Shown here one piece after another: positions 1-8,182 of a DNA stretch of 64,000 nt. The translations under genes and the position numbers were made by a program. The notes below the pieces were generated by a model. It made no database searches. It was not told where the DNA came from and saw nothing but the letters and a program-made list of their open reading frames with translations. This DNA is from Streptomyces muensis (GTDB taxonomy: Bacteria > Actinomycetota > Actinomycetes > Streptomycetales > Streptomycetaceae): NCBI RefSeq assembly GCF_021474425.1, contig NZ_JAKEIP010000014.1, forward strand, positions 19,848 to 83,847. The letters run 5' to 3'. Each line of letters starts with the position of its first letter. The stretch's first letter is position 1.

Positions 1-102
1 GCTCGCGCGGTGACCGGCAGGGTGCGCGTCATCGCTGCTGAGCAGGGGTACGCGTACGGTGTCCGTTCTGCGTCTTCTTGGGCCGGGCTCAAGGAGGTTC
101 CC

Positions 103-495
103 ATGACCGAACATGCCAACATCGCCGTGTTCAGGCGCGCCATGGACGCCTTCTCCGCAGGGGACATGGACGCTCTGGCGGAGGTGTTCCACCCGGACGT
201 GCGGTGGCACATCTCCGGCCGGTCCCCGCTGGCGGGCGACTTCCAGGGCCGTGACGCCACCTTCGCCACGTTCGTGCTCGATTTCCGGTTGTCCGGCGGC
301 ACCTACCGCCCGCAGCTCCACGATGTGCTGGCCAATGACGCGCACACCGTCGCCCTGCTGCATGCGACGGCGTCGCGCGACGGAAAGAAGCTCGACATGG
401 ACTACGTCATCGTGTTCCACATCAGCGACGGAAGGATCACCGAGGGCTGGGAGCTGTGGGCCGACCAGCGGGCGTTCGACGCCTTCTGGTCGTAG
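103..495 (+). CDS. SnoaL-like / NTF2-fold protein
   Basis: A 130-residue single-domain protein of the SnoaL/ketosteroid-isomerase (NTF2) fold, a family of small cone-shaped barrels that bind or isomerise small hydrophobic molecules. The pattern seen is typical: an N-terminal helix (VFRRAMDAFSAGDMDAL), then FHPDVRWHI, a central GRD, and a C-terminal strand DGRITEGWELWAD. The ATG at 103 is chosen because AAGGAGG lies at 91-97, although the frame stays open upstream. No substrate can be inferred, and it shows no obvious link to the metal genes that follow. Confidence 0.75.
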   Translation: MTEHANIAVFRRAMDAFSAGDMDALAEVFHPDVRWHISGRSPLAGDFQGRDATFATFVLDFRLSGGTYRPQLHDVLANDAHTVALLHATASRDGKKLDMDYVIVFHISDGRITEGWELWADQRAFDAFWS

Positions 496-543
496 CGAAC
501 GCCGCCTGGGAAAGCGTCCGGACGCAGCCGCCCGGCCGCCGTT

Positions 544-561
544 CTAAGAAGCGGCTTAGTA
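544..561 (+). promoter_or_regulatory. Dyad with CTTAGTA half-site upstream of DUF6153 gene
   Basis: CTAAG (544-548) and CTTAG (555-559) form a perfect inverted repeat with a 6-base spacer. The right half extends to CTTAGTA (555-561), ten bases before the next ATG. The same heptamer, or one mismatch of it, occurs at 3907, 7177 and 8581, each in a promoter of this block and one of them in front of a BlaI-type repressor gene. This is a candidate BlaI-family operator by inference. Confidence 0.4.
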
Positions 562-571
562 GTATGTCGGC

Positions 572-1054
572 ATGGCGAGTGCGAGCAGGCGGATGCGTGT
601 GGGCGGGGCCTTCGGGTACCTCCTGCTGGTCGCCGTGCTCACGTTCGGTGTGTTCGCCATGCACACGATGGGGCATCCGGAGCACTCGTCCGGCTCGGGA
701 GCGGACGGCGCCCTGCATTCCGTCGCCGGCGGGCACCAGGGCGACATGACCGAGAGCGCTGCCGGCACTCACGGCACTCACGGCACCCGAACGTCCGCCG
801 AGGCTGCGGCCATGGCGGACCATGAGGCGGTTTCACCGGCCGCGCCGTCGGTGGACGAGCCCGTGATCACCATGGACGTGATGTCCGTGTGCGTGGCGGT
901 GCTCACCGGATGGCTGCTCTGGCTCTTCCTGGGTGCGGCGGCTCGCCGGAAGGAGCGGCTGACGGCCCTGCTCGCCCGGGCGATGGCCGCGCTGCCTCCC
1001 CTCCCGCCACCCCCCAGACCTCTCCTCGCTCAGCTGTCGGTCCTGCGGATATAG
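572..1054 (+). CDS. DUF6153 family protein
   Basis: 160 residues. An N-terminal hydrophobic segment at about 13-30 (YLLLVAVLTFGVFAMHTMGH) is followed by a His/Met/Gly-rich stretch (GGHQGDM, GTHGTHGT), a second membrane segment at about 107-124, and the C-terminal tail LSVLRI that is characteristic of DUF6153. A paralogue ending in LSQLRI lies at 4047. The His/Met content and the downstream DUF305 gene suggest copper handling at the cell envelope, but the family has no proven function. The short distance to the dyad at 544-561 suggests repressor control of this promoter. Confidence 0.7.
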   Translation: MASASRRMRVGGAFGYLLLVAVLTFGVFAMHTMGHPEHSSGSGADGALHSVAGGHQGDMTESAAGTHGTHGTRTSAEAAAMADHEAVSPAAPSVDEPVITMDVMSVCVAVLTGWLLWLFLGAAARRKERLTALLARAMAALPPLPPPPRPLLAQLSVLRI

Positions 1055-1147
1055 GCCGTACCCGCGGCGCGGGCTCCGTCATGCCCGCGCACACCGCGTG
1101 TACCGCCCCATTCACCGACAGCACCGATCAAGCGAGGTACCACGCAC

Positions 1148-1861
1148 ATGACCGCCCACAACACCGCCCACCACCCTGCCCCGCGGCGCCGTCTTCGTCG
1201 CCGTATGGCCATCGTGAGCACCGTCGCGGCAGGCGGGCTGCTGCTCGCCGCCTGCGGCGGGGACGGCATGGAGGGCATGGACCACGGGAGCGGCAGCTCC
1301 GCCTCCGCCACGTCCACCCCGACGGCGGGGGACGACGCGGCGGCCGGCGCCTTCAACGACGCGGACGTCACGTTCGCGCAGATGATGATCCCGCACCACG
1401 AGCAGGCCCTGGAGATGTCCCGGCTGGCGGACGGCCGGGCCTCCGACGCGGAGGTCAAGACCCTGGTCGCGGACATCGAGAAGGCCCAGGATCCCGAGAT
1501 CCAGACCATGAAGTCCTGGCTGAAGGCCTGGGGCAAGCCGGAGTCCGCCCAGGAGAGCATGCCCGGCATGGACCACGGGTCCGGCGGAATGGATCACGGG
1601 TCGGACGGAACGGACCAGGGGTCCGGGATGCCCGGGATGATGTCCGAGCAGGACATGCAGAAGCTCCAGGCCGCCAAGGGCACCGAGTTCGACCGGATGT
1701 TCGCGGAGATGATGATCGAGCACCACGAGGGCGCGATCACCATGGCGGAGGACGAGCAGAAGAACGGCCGTGACGCCGCGGCCAAGAAGCTCGCGGCCGA
1801 CGTCGTGAAGACCCAGTCCGCCGAGGTCGAGAAGTTCAAGAAGATCCTCGACCGGCTCTGA
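1148..1861 (+). CDS. DUF305 lipoprotein
   Basis: 237 residues. A basic N-terminus and hydrophobic stretch end in the lipobox LLAAC (Cys36), so it is probably exported and lipid-anchored. The mature part has two DUF305-type halves, each with a paired-His motif (MMIPHHEQA and MMIEHHEGA), joined by a linker rich in MDHGS repeats. The paired His and Met/His linker look like metal ligands. DUF305 proteins are often next to copper-resistance genes, which fits this neighbourhood. Metal specificity is inferred. The gene is followed by a strong terminator at 1879-1924. Confidence 0.85.
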   Translation: MTAHNTAHHPAPRRRLRRRMAIVSTVAAGGLLLAACGGDGMEGMDHGSGSSASATSTPTAGDDAAAGAFNDADVTFAQMMIPHHEQALEMSRLADGRASDAEVKTLVADIEKAQDPEIQTMKSWLKAWGKPESAQESMPGMDHGSGGMDHGSDGTDQGSGMPGMMSEQDMQKLQAAKGTEFDRMFAEMMIEHHEGAITMAEDEQKNGRDAAAKKLAADVVKTQSAEVEKFKKILDRL

Positions 1862-1878
1862 TCCACCTCACCCCCACT

Positions 1879-1924
1879 GACCGCCCAGGGCTCCCGGGCA
1901 CGCGCCCGCGGAGCCCGGGCGGTC
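1879..1924 (+). terminator. Stem-loop after DUF305 gene
   Basis: GACCGCCC-A-GGGCTCC pairs with GGAGCCC-GGGCGGTC, giving about 15 base pairs with one bulged A. It lies 18 bases after the DUF305 stop. There is no clear T-run, as is common for terminators in GC-rich actinobacteria. Confidence 0.65.
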
Positions 1925-1993
1925 ACCTCCCCATGCGCCCACGACCGCGATCGGCCGACGCCGCTCCGGCGCACCCACACGCTCCGAGGAATC

Positions 1994-2878
1994 ATGAACA
2001 AGCGCCCTGCCGCCCTGGCGGCCACTGCCCTGGCTCTCGCCCTCGCCCTGGCGGCCTGCTCCGAAGGCGGAGGCAGCGGAGGCAGTGAAAACAGCGCGGA
2101 CTCGACGACAGGCAGCTCCGCGGCCGGGACGACGGTGAGCCACATCCACGGTCTCGGCCTGGCCCCCGCCGACCAGCGCCTCTACGTCGCCACCCACGAA
2201 GGCGTCCACACCCCCGACGCCGACGGGAAGCCCGAGCTGGTGGGCGACAGCAAGGACGACTTCATGGGCTTCACCCTGGCCGATGACAAGACCTTCTACG
2301 CCAGCGGTCACCCGACCTCCGGCGGCAACAAGGGGCTCATCAGGAGCACCGACGCGGGCAGGACCTGGAAGTCGCTGTCCCTGTCCGGCGAGGCCGACTT
2401 CCACGCACTGGACTTCGCCCACGGCACGGTCTACGGCTACGACTCCACCAACGGCCTGGTCCGCACGACCAAGGACGGCGTCTCCTGGAAGGACGGGGCC
2501 CGGCTCGAAGCCCTCGACATAGCGGTCAGCCCCACCGACCCCGGCGTCATCCTGGCCACCACGGCCGAGGGGGTCGCCCGAAGCGGCGACGGCGGGAAGA
2601 CCTTCGCCCCAGGGCAGAAGCCCGCGATGACCTTCCTCTCCTGGAGCACGAAGGACGCTCTCTACGGCATCGACCCCTCCGGCGGCCTGCACCGCAGTAC
2701 GGACGGCGGCACCACGTGGAAGAAGGTCTCCGCCGTGCCGGGCGGCCGGCCACAGGCACTCACGGCCGTCGCCGCCGAGCACGTCCTGGCCGCCACTCGG
2801 ACCGGGGTGTTCGAGTCGAAGGACGGCGGCCGGACGTTCGAGAAGCGGATGGCCGTCACGTCGAGCGGCGGCCACTGA
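1994..2878 (+). CDS. F510_1955-type glycosylhydrolase-like lipoprotein (BNR/Asp-box propeller)
   Basis: 294 residues with a lipoprotein signal (LALAACSEGG, Cys22). The mature part carries repeated Asp-box-like blades (STDAGRTWKS, TKDGVSWKD, SGDGGKTFAP, STDGGTTWKK, SKDGGRTFEK), the pattern of a sialidase/VPS10-like beta-propeller. It opens with HIHGLGLAPADQRLYVATHEG, usual for the F510_1955 group. Catalytic residues of true sialidases are not evident, so an enzymatic role is doubtful. A periplasm-side binding or scaffold role is more likely. It sits among DUF305/DUF5134/multicopper oxidase genes, pointing to metal homeostasis. Confidence 0.8.
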   Translation: MNKRPAALAATALALALALAACSEGGGSGGSENSADSTTGSSAAGTTVSHIHGLGLAPADQRLYVATHEGVHTPDADGKPELVGDSKDDFMGFTLADDKTFYASGHPTSGGNKGLIRSTDAGRTWKSLSLSGEADFHALDFAHGTVYGYDSTNGLVRTTKDGVSWKDGARLEALDIAVSPTDPGVILATTAEGVARSGDGGKTFAPGQKPAMTFLSWSTKDALYGIDPSGGLHRSTDGGTTWKKVSAVPGGRPQALTAVAAEHVLAATRTGVFESKDGGRTFEKRMAVTSSGGH

Positions 2879-2954
2879 TCGGTCCGGGCGCCGCGACCCG
2901 GGTGTGCGCCGGAGGGACCGCGACGGGCGGTCGTAACGCTCCTCGGAAGGTTCC

Positions 2955-3860
2955 TCAGACAGCCATCATGACGAGCATGGCGCACATCGTGCCGCCCATG
3001 CCGATATGGGCCGTCAGAGCCGCGCCCGGCGACGTGCCCGGCGGGCGGCGCCGGCTCCGGTTGCCCCCTGCCGCATGGCGCCTGGTCGCTCCCGGCCGGG
3101 CCCGGTCCCAGACGGAGAGGGCCAGGGAGGCGACGAACACCACGACCGCGTCGGGCAGGGCGAGCAGCCGCCGTGCCCAACGGCTCCTGTCCGCACCGCG
3201 GCCCACACCCGCGCGCCGGTCGGTGCCGCGGACCCGCGCCCACACGGAGGCGACGATCGACAGCAGGAAGTACACGGCCAGGGCGACGAGAACGCCCCGC
3301 CAGACGGAGGCCGAACCGCTCACCGCGGCGCTCTCGGTGGCCCCGGCCGTCATGTCGTGGGCGGTCATCCCCGAGGAGTGGTCCATGCCTTCCGCGCCCC
3401 CGGCCGTCCCCGTCATCCCGTGGGCGTCGGCCGCCCCGGCGGATCCGTGCCCGTGGCCGTGACTCACGCCGGCCATCGAGTGGCCGCCCAGCGCGAGGAC
3501 CGGACCGGAGTCGGTGCCCGGCATGGCGAGCGTCATGATGACCATGGCGGCGCTGCCGAGCACGTGATGCGTCCAGCGGCGGCCCTGTCGCCAGCCGTGC
3601 AGCCGAGCCTGACGTACGGACAGGGCCACGCTGCCGAGCCCGACGGCGGTGAAGCCCGTCACCCACCACAGGCTGTGGTCCCCGAAACCGGCCGCCGTAG
3701 CCGGCAGGAACATCGCGGCCATGCCACCGGCCATGACGACATCGCCTCCGGCCGCGAACCGGGCCTCTTTGCTGTCGGCGGCGGCCAGCCGGGCCGCGCT
3801 CAGCACGGCCACGAGCGCGGCCACCGAGGCCAGCGTCCAGGTCAAGGCCGGACTTCCCAT
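2955..3860 (-). CDS. DUF5134 membrane protein, Met/His-rich loop
   Basis: 301 residues. Several hydrophobic segments are seen: at the N-terminus, near 45-65, around VMIMTLAMPG, and in the C-terminal half (GVLVALAVYFLLSIVASVWA). Between them lies a long His/Met/Gly-rich loop (VSHGHGHGSAG, GMDHSSGMTAHDM) likely to face outside and bind metal. It resembles DUF5134 proteins, which sit beside DUF305 and multicopper oxidase genes. ATG 3860 is preferred to GTG 3863 because GGAGG lies six bases upstream of it. It is divergent from the 4047 gene and shares its promoter region. Confidence 0.75.
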   Translation of the reverse strand: MGSPALTWTLASVAALVAVLSAARLAAADSKEARFAAGGDVVMAGGMAAMFLPATAAGFGDHSLWWVTGFTAVGLGSVALSVRQARLHGWRQGRRWTHHVLGSAAMVIMTLAMPGTDSGPVLALGGHSMAGVSHGHGHGSAGAADAHGMTGTAGGAEGMDHSSGMTAHDMTAGATESAAVSGSASVWRGVLVALAVYFLLSIVASVWARVRGTDRRAGVGRGADRSRWARRLLALPDAVVVFVASLALSVWDRARPGATRRHAAGGNRSRRRPPGTSPGAALTAHIGMGGTMCAMLVMMAV

Positions 3861-3888
3861 CACTGCCCTCCGCTCACTGCCCTCCGCG
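3861..3888 (-). repeat. Tandem 14-bp repeat duplicating a ribosome binding site
   Basis: CACTGCCCTCCGCT (3861-3874) is followed directly by CACTGCCCTCCGCG (3875-3888). On the minus strand each copy reads CGGAGGGCAGTG, so the Shine-Dalgarno plus a GTG has been duplicated just upstream of the DUF5134 start. Confidence 0.7.
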
Positions 3889-3906
3889 CCGCTGTCTACG
3901 GATGTC

Positions 3907-3913
3907 CTTAGTA
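3907..3913 (+). promoter_or_regulatory. CTTAGTA motif in divergent promoter
   Basis: CTTAGTA lies 47 bases upstream of the DUF5134 start on one side and in the promoter region of the 4047 gene on the other. It matches the motif at 555 and 7177 exactly. It is a possible BlaI-family half-site. Confidence 0.35.
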
Positions 3914-3978
3914 CGTAGGGAGGTCGGGAGGTGTTCAGGAGGGAGTGTTCGGAAGGGAGTTCTCCTTGAGCCCATGCT

Positions 3979-3993
3979 TACCCCCTACGGGTA
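3979..3993 (+). promoter_or_regulatory. CsoR-type copper operator
   Basis: TACCC-CCTAC-GGGTA is a perfect inverted repeat with a 5-base centre. CsoR regulators of actinobacteria recognise TACCC...GGGTA palindromes of this form. It overlaps a TATATT that could be a -10 element (3992-3997) and lies about 55 bases before the DUF6153 start at 4047. No csoR gene is present in the window, so the repressor would act from elsewhere. Confidence 0.6.
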
Positions 3994-4046
3994 TATTGGC
4001 GGCCAGTCGTCTGACCGGACACTCACCGATCACGCAGAGGCAAGTG

Positions 4047-4454
4047 ATGACACGACCGGGAGCTTGGGCGCGTGCTGCCCTCATCGCTCTCCTCGCGGCA
4101 TTCGCCGTACTGGTTCATCACGAGTCGCCGGCGGTGCCGGTCGGCCCGGCCGCCTCGCCCGCCGCGCATGTGATGACGCCCGCCGGACACGAAAGTGCCG
4201 CGGCACGTGCCGCAGAGCCGATCGCGGCCGCCCTGTCGACGGCGATCAGCGCTCATGGCCCGGCCTGCGACGGCATGCCCCTGCAGCACTGCTCGACCGC
4301 CAGCCTTGAGGTCGTCAAGCTCGCGCCACCCGCTCGGTCCCCGGCGCCGCAGGATCCTGCCGCGCACGAGGCGGTCACCTCCGGGGCGACGGCCGCCGGG
4401 ACGGTGGGCCGGGCGCCCCCGGACCTGTCTGTCCTCTCCCAGTTGCGCATCTAG
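4047..4454 (+). CDS. DUF6153-like protein, second copy
   Basis: 135 residues with an N-terminal membrane segment (AALIALLAAFAVLVHH) followed by a low-complexity Ala/Pro/His region and the tail DLSVLSQLRI, matching the LSVLRI tail of the 572-1054 protein. Two Cys (GPACDGMPLQHCST) could bind metal. ATG 4047 follows GAGG at 4037-4040, and the CsoR-type site at 3979 is upstream. The multicopper oxidase gene begins 96 bases downstream on the same strand, so the two are probably co-transcribed and copper-induced. Confidence 0.65.
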   Translation: MTRPGAWARAALIALLAAFAVLVHHESPAVPVGPAASPAAHVMTPAGHESAAARAAEPIAAALSTAISAHGPACDGMPLQHCSTASLEVVKLAPPARSPAPQDPAAHEAVTSGATAAGTVGRAPPDLSVLSQLRI

Positions 4455-4550
4455 GCCGTGCCCAACGGCTTCCTCGCGCCCCTTTTCCGCGCCGAGGAGC
4501 CGTCCCAGCACGCCAACTCCCGTATGCGCACACTGAGATCGAGGACACTC

Positions 4551-6050
4551 ATGAACAGCATCAACCGCCGCTCCGTCCTGCTCGCCGGGCTCGGCGTCGC
4601 GGGCGCCGGCACGCTCGCCGCCTGCAGCGGCGACTCCAGCCCGACACCCGTCCTGGTCGATCCCTCCGGCTCGGCGGTCGCAGCGACCGAGAAGAAGCGG
4701 AGGAGCACCGGCAGGACGCGGAACGTGACCCTGACCGCGGCACCGGCCGTGCTCGACCTCGGCGGCGGGGTCACGGCCAGGAGCTGGGCCTACGGCGGCC
4801 AGGCCCCCGGCAAGGAGATCCGCCTGTCCGTCGGCGACACCCTGGCCGCCGAACTCTCCAACCAGCTGCCGAACCGGACCACCACGTCCATCCACTGGCA
4901 CGGCCTCGCCATGCGCAACGACATGGACGGCGTGCCCCCGGTGACCCAGCAGTCCGTCCGAGCGGGCGCCAAGTTCACCTACCGCTTCGTCACCGACGCC
5001 CCCGGCACGTACTTCTTCCACCCCCACGTCGGCCTCCAGCTCGACCGGGGCCTGTACGCGCCGCTGATCGTCGAGGACCCCGAGGAACCGCTGGCGTACG
5101 ACGACGAATGGGTCGTCGTCCTCGACGACTGGGTCGACGGTGTCACCGGCACCCCCGACGAGGTCCTCGCCGAGCTGCGGCAGGGCATGGGCGGCATGGA
5201 CGGCATGTCGATGAAGTTCATGCTGATGGGCGCCGAGAGCGAGCTGCTCTGCGGCGACGCCGGCGACGTGAGGTACCCGTACCACCTGGTCAACGGCCGT
5301 GTCCCCACCGACCCCGCCGTCCATCGGGGCAAGCCCGGTCAGCGGGTCAGGCTGCGTCTCGTCAACGCGGGCGGCGACACGGCGTACCGGGTGGCGCTCG
5401 GGGGCCACAGGATGACCGTCACCCACACCGACGGGTTCCCCGTCGAGCATCAGCAGGTCGACGCCCTGCTGATCGGCATGGGGGAGCGGTACGACGTCCT
5501 GGTCACCCTCGGCGACGGTGTGTTCCCGCTCGTCGCGCTGGCCGAGGGCAAGGACGCCACCGGCATGGCACTGGTCCGTACGGCATCCGGCGGCGCGCCG
5601 AGGGCCACCGTCCGCCCGAAGGAACTGGACGGCAGGATCCTGACGGCGTCCCGGCTGCGCGCGGCCGACGACGTCCGGCTGCCGTCCAGGAAGGTGGACC
5701 GGGTGCACCGGGTCGAGCTGACCGGCGGCATGGACAAGTACGACTGGGCCATCAACGGCAAGCCCTACGACATGGCCGACCCGACCGCGAGTCCGCTCAC
5801 GATCGAGGAGGGGCAGCGGGTCCGGCTGGACTTCGTCAACGGCACGGAGATGTGGCACCCGATGCACCTGCACGGCCACACCTACCAGCTCGGGAACACC
5901 GGCCCGCGCAAGGACACCTCCATCGTCCTGCCCAGGGGGAAGCTGTCCGTCGTCTTCGACGCCGACAACCCGGGCCGGTGGATGCTGCACTGCCACAACG
6001 CGTACCACGCAGAGGTCGGCATGATGGCGCTGGTCGCCTACCGGAACTGA
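4551..6050 (+). CDS. Multicopper oxidase, Tat-exported lipoprotein
   Basis: 499 residues. The N-terminus NRRSVLLAGLGVAGAGTLAAC combines a twin-arginine-like signal with a lipobox Cys, so export is folded and lipid-anchored. All copper motifs are visible: HWHG and HPHVG in the first domain, MHLHGHTY and LHCHNAYHAEVGMM in the last. These give the type 1 site and trinuclear centre that couple substrate oxidation to reduction of oxygen to water. Copper-locus members oxidise Cu(I) to Cu(II) at the cell surface. A Met-rich patch (GMGGMDGMSMKFMLMG, about residue 214) is like CueO-type Cu(I) sites. It is probably controlled by the CsoR-type site through the upstream gene. Confidence 0.92.
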   Translation: MNSINRRSVLLAGLGVAGAGTLAACSGDSSPTPVLVDPSGSAVAATEKKRRSTGRTRNVTLTAAPAVLDLGGGVTARSWAYGGQAPGKEIRLSVGDTLAAELSNQLPNRTTTSIHWHGLAMRNDMDGVPPVTQQSVRAGAKFTYRFVTDAPGTYFFHPHVGLQLDRGLYAPLIVEDPEEPLAYDDEWVVVLDDWVDGVTGTPDEVLAELRQGMGGMDGMSMKFMLMGAESELLCGDAGDVRYPYHLVNGRVPTDPAVHRGKPGQRVRLRLVNAGGDTAYRVALGGHRMTVTHTDGFPVEHQQVDALLIGMGERYDVLVTLGDGVFPLVALAEGKDATGMALVRTASGGAPRATVRPKELDGRILTASRLRAADDVRLPSRKVDRVHRVELTGGMDKYDWAINGKPYDMADPTASPLTIEEGQRVRLDFVNGTEMWHPMHLHGHTYQLGNTGPRKDTSIVLPRGKLSVVFDADNPGRWMLHCHNAYHAEVGMMALVAYRN

Positions 6051-6060
6051 GCGCCGGCGT

Positions 6061-7089
6061 TCACGGCCGTGTGGCGGCGAAGTACGGCATGGAGTCGAGG
6101 TTGGTGATCTCGATGTTCTTGCCGGTGCGCGGGGCGTGTATGGCCTTGCCGTCGCCCACGTAGAGGCCGTTGTGCTGGCTGTCGTTGTACCAGTAGATGA
6201 TGTCGCCCGGCTGGAGGTCGGCGCGGGCGACCTGCCGGCCGGCGTTGTACTGCTCGTTGACCGTCCGCGGCAGTGCGACGCCGGCGGCACGCCAGGACGC
6301 GCCGGTCAGACCGGAGCAGTCGTAGGAGTCGGGGCCGGTCGAGCCCCACTCGTAGGGCTTGCCGAGCTGCGCGTAGGCGAATTCGAGCGCGGTGCGGGCG
6401 CGGCCGCTCGCCGGGCCGTTGTAACTGGCGGCGCTGTCGCTGCTGCCGGCGGCCCGGTCGGCCTCGGCCTCGGCGGCCCTGAGTTCGGCGCGCTGCTCGG
6501 CAGTGAGGCTGTTCAGAAGCCTCTGGGCCTTGCGGAGCTTGCTCTGGATCTCCTGCTTCTTCTCGCTCATCCGCTCCTGTGCCTCGCGGGCCGCCGCAAG
6601 CTTCTCCAGCGCCTCGGCGCGGGTCTGGGCGAGTTCCCGCTGCTTCTGCTGAAGGCTGTGGAGCAGGGTGGTCCGGCGCGAGCTCGTACGGTCCAACAGC
6701 TCGGCCTGGGACAGGTAGTCGTCCGGGTCGGCCGACAGGAAGAGCCGCACGCTCGGGTCCAGGCCGCCGTCCCGGTACTGCGACGCGGCGACCGGGCCCA
6801 TCTCGGCGCGTATCTCGTTGATCTCGGCCTGCCGGGCGGCGACCTTTTCCTGCGCCGCGTTGGCGGCCTTCTGCAGGTCAGCCTTCTTCCCCTGAGCGCT
6901 GTTGTACTCCTCGGTGGCGGCCTCCGAGTCGTGGTAGAGCTCCTCGACCTCCTCGCGCACCTTCTCGATGGAGGGCTTCGGGTCGGCCTGGCTCTGCGCG
7001 GTCGACAGCAGGGAGAACGCCCCAGCCGACGCCGCCAGTACGGCGAGCCGGGGACGGGTCGGCGGCTTGGGTCGGCGGTGGTTTCCCAT
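6061..7089 (-). CDS. NlpC/P60 (C40) peptidoglycan hydrolase with coiled coil
   Basis: 342 residues: signal peptide (LAVLAASAGAFSLLSTAQSQA), a long charged coiled coil (about 40-215), a Ser/Ala linker, and a C-terminal NlpC/P60 domain with the catalytic Cys in YDCSGL and His in HNGLYVGDG, then AIHAP. Such RipA/Cwl-like enzymes cleave peptide cross-links in the cell wall. ATG 7089 fits best (GAGGAG upstream). The gene is convergent with the oxidase with only ten bases between. Its promoter has CTTAGTA (7177), suggesting co-regulation with the BlaI/M56 pair upstream. Confidence 0.88.
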   Translation of the reverse strand: MGNHRRPKPPTRPRLAVLAASAGAFSLLSTAQSQADPKPSIEKVREEVEELYHDSEAATEEYNSAQGKKADLQKAANAAQEKVAARQAEINEIRAEMGPVAASQYRDGGLDPSVRLFLSADPDDYLSQAELLDRTSSRRTTLLHSLQQKQRELAQTRAEALEKLAAAREAQERMSEKKQEIQSKLRKAQRLLNSLTAEQRAELRAAEAEADRAAGSSDSAASYNGPASGRARTALEFAYAQLGKPYEWGSTGPDSYDCSGLTGASWRAAGVALPRTVNEQYNAGRQVARADLQPGDIIYWYNDSQHNGLYVGDGKAIHAPRTGKNIEITNLDSMPYFAATRP

Positions 7090-7176
7090 CCTGCGGCAAC
7101 TCCTCTGTAGTGCCCGCGCGGGCGATGGCGCGGTTGCGCGCGCGGTGTCGCCGGCCTCGATCAAGGACGCTAGCAA

Positions 7177-7183
7177 CTTAGTA
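7177..7183 (+). promoter_or_regulatory. CTTAGTA motif upstream of C40 peptidase
   Basis: CTTAGTA about 90 bases before the C40 start, with TAGCAA just to its left giving a partial dyad (TAGCAACTTAGTA, 9 of 13 positions symmetric). The same heptamer occurs at 555 and 3907. Confidence 0.35.
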
Positions 7184-7258
7184 GATTCGTAGATGAGGTC
7201 GCAATGCGGGACCGCGAAGCCGGGGATCCGCCGACCGTGGAGCGGGCGATTCGTCCGG

Positions 7259-8182
7259 CTATCCGAGGGTGGGTACGCAGCCGAACAGCAGCGGAATCAC
7301 CGGCACCACCGCTGCCGCGGCGGCGACCGTCCCGCGGAGCGCGACATGCGGTCGCCGCTGAGGCGCGAGCACCCGCCGCATCCGGACCACCGCGCTCGGA
7401 CCGCCCACCGCGAACGCGCCCACGGGCGCCGCCTTGGCCGCCGCCATCTCGTACATGGCCGTGGCCAGCTCCTCGCGGGACCGACGGCGCAGCGCCCGGT
7501 CGTCGGCGATCATCTCCAGGAGCACGGAGGTCTGCTCCTTGCCGTGGCGGGCGAGCGGCAGCCGTCGGAAGACCCGGGCGAACGCCTGCGTGGCGGCCAT
7601 GACCAGATGGTGGCGGCCCGCGATGTGCGAACGCTCGTGTTCGAGTACGGCTTCGAGCTGTCCCGGGGACAGCAGCCGCAGGGCGCCCGCGGTGATCACT
7701 ACACGCGGTTGGTGTCCGGGGAGGCAGTAGGCGGCGGGCCGGTCGTGTTCAAGGACCGTGGCGCACAGGTGGGGTGAGCGTCGCCCCACCATGTCCAGGA
7801 CCTCCCGGTGGCGGGAGCGGGTACGTCGGCCACGGAGCACTTCGAAGACGAAGCAACCCAGCACGAGCAGCACCACGGAGAGCGGGAGAGTGATCGCCAG
7901 GCGGTCGGCGACCGTCGGATCGGGCGCGGCGGTCGTGGCCGTCGCGGTGGTCAGACCGCAGGAGTGCAGAACGGCGATCAGGTCGGCGTGCAGATGCTCG
8001 GTAGGGGCGGCGAGGTGGTACGCGGCCAGGGCGACGGCGATGGTGAACGACACGGTCAGCCCGTGCCAGACGGCCACGGCCAGGGCCGGTGCGCGATGCG
8101 GCCAGGCGCTGCGCAGCAGCAGCCGCGGTGCGAGGAAACCGACTCCCGCCGCGTAGCCGAGCAGCGCGGGCGCCGCGTTCAC
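7259..8182 (-). CDS. M56 (BlaR1/MecR1-like) membrane metallopeptidase
   Basis: 307 residues with about four membrane segments: near the N-terminus, AVAVWHGLTVSFTIAVAL, LPLSVVLLVLGCFVFEV and the C-terminal VAAAAAVVPVIPLLFGC. The zinc motif HERSH (LEHERSHIAGRHH) faces the cytoplasm. M56 proteins sense an envelope signal and cleave a BlaI-family repressor. This one lacks the penicillin-binding sensor domain of BlaR1, so its signal is unlikely to be a beta-lactam bound in that way. GTG 8182 overlaps the blaI-like stop by four bases, so the two are translationally coupled. Confidence 0.88.
   Translation of the reverse strand: MNAAPALLGYAAGVGFLAPRLLLRSAWPHRAPALAVAVWHGLTVSFTIAVALAAYHLAAPTEHLHADLIAVLHSCGLTTATATTAAPDPTVADRLAITLPLSVVLLVLGCFVFEVLRGRRTRSRHREVLDMVGRRSPHLCATVLEHDRPAAYCLPGHQPRVVITAGALRLLSPGQLEAVLEHERSHIAGRHHLVMAATQAFARVFRRLPLARHGKEQTSVLLEMIADDRALRRRSREELATAMYEMAAAKAAPVGAFAVGGPSAVVRMRRVLAPQRRPHVALRGTVAAAAAVVPVIPLLFGCVPTLG

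Noticed and set aside
4023..6290. Long minus-strand frame opposite the multicopper oxidase
   Set aside because: Shadow; crosses a convergent gene end and has H/R/G-rich nonsense composition.
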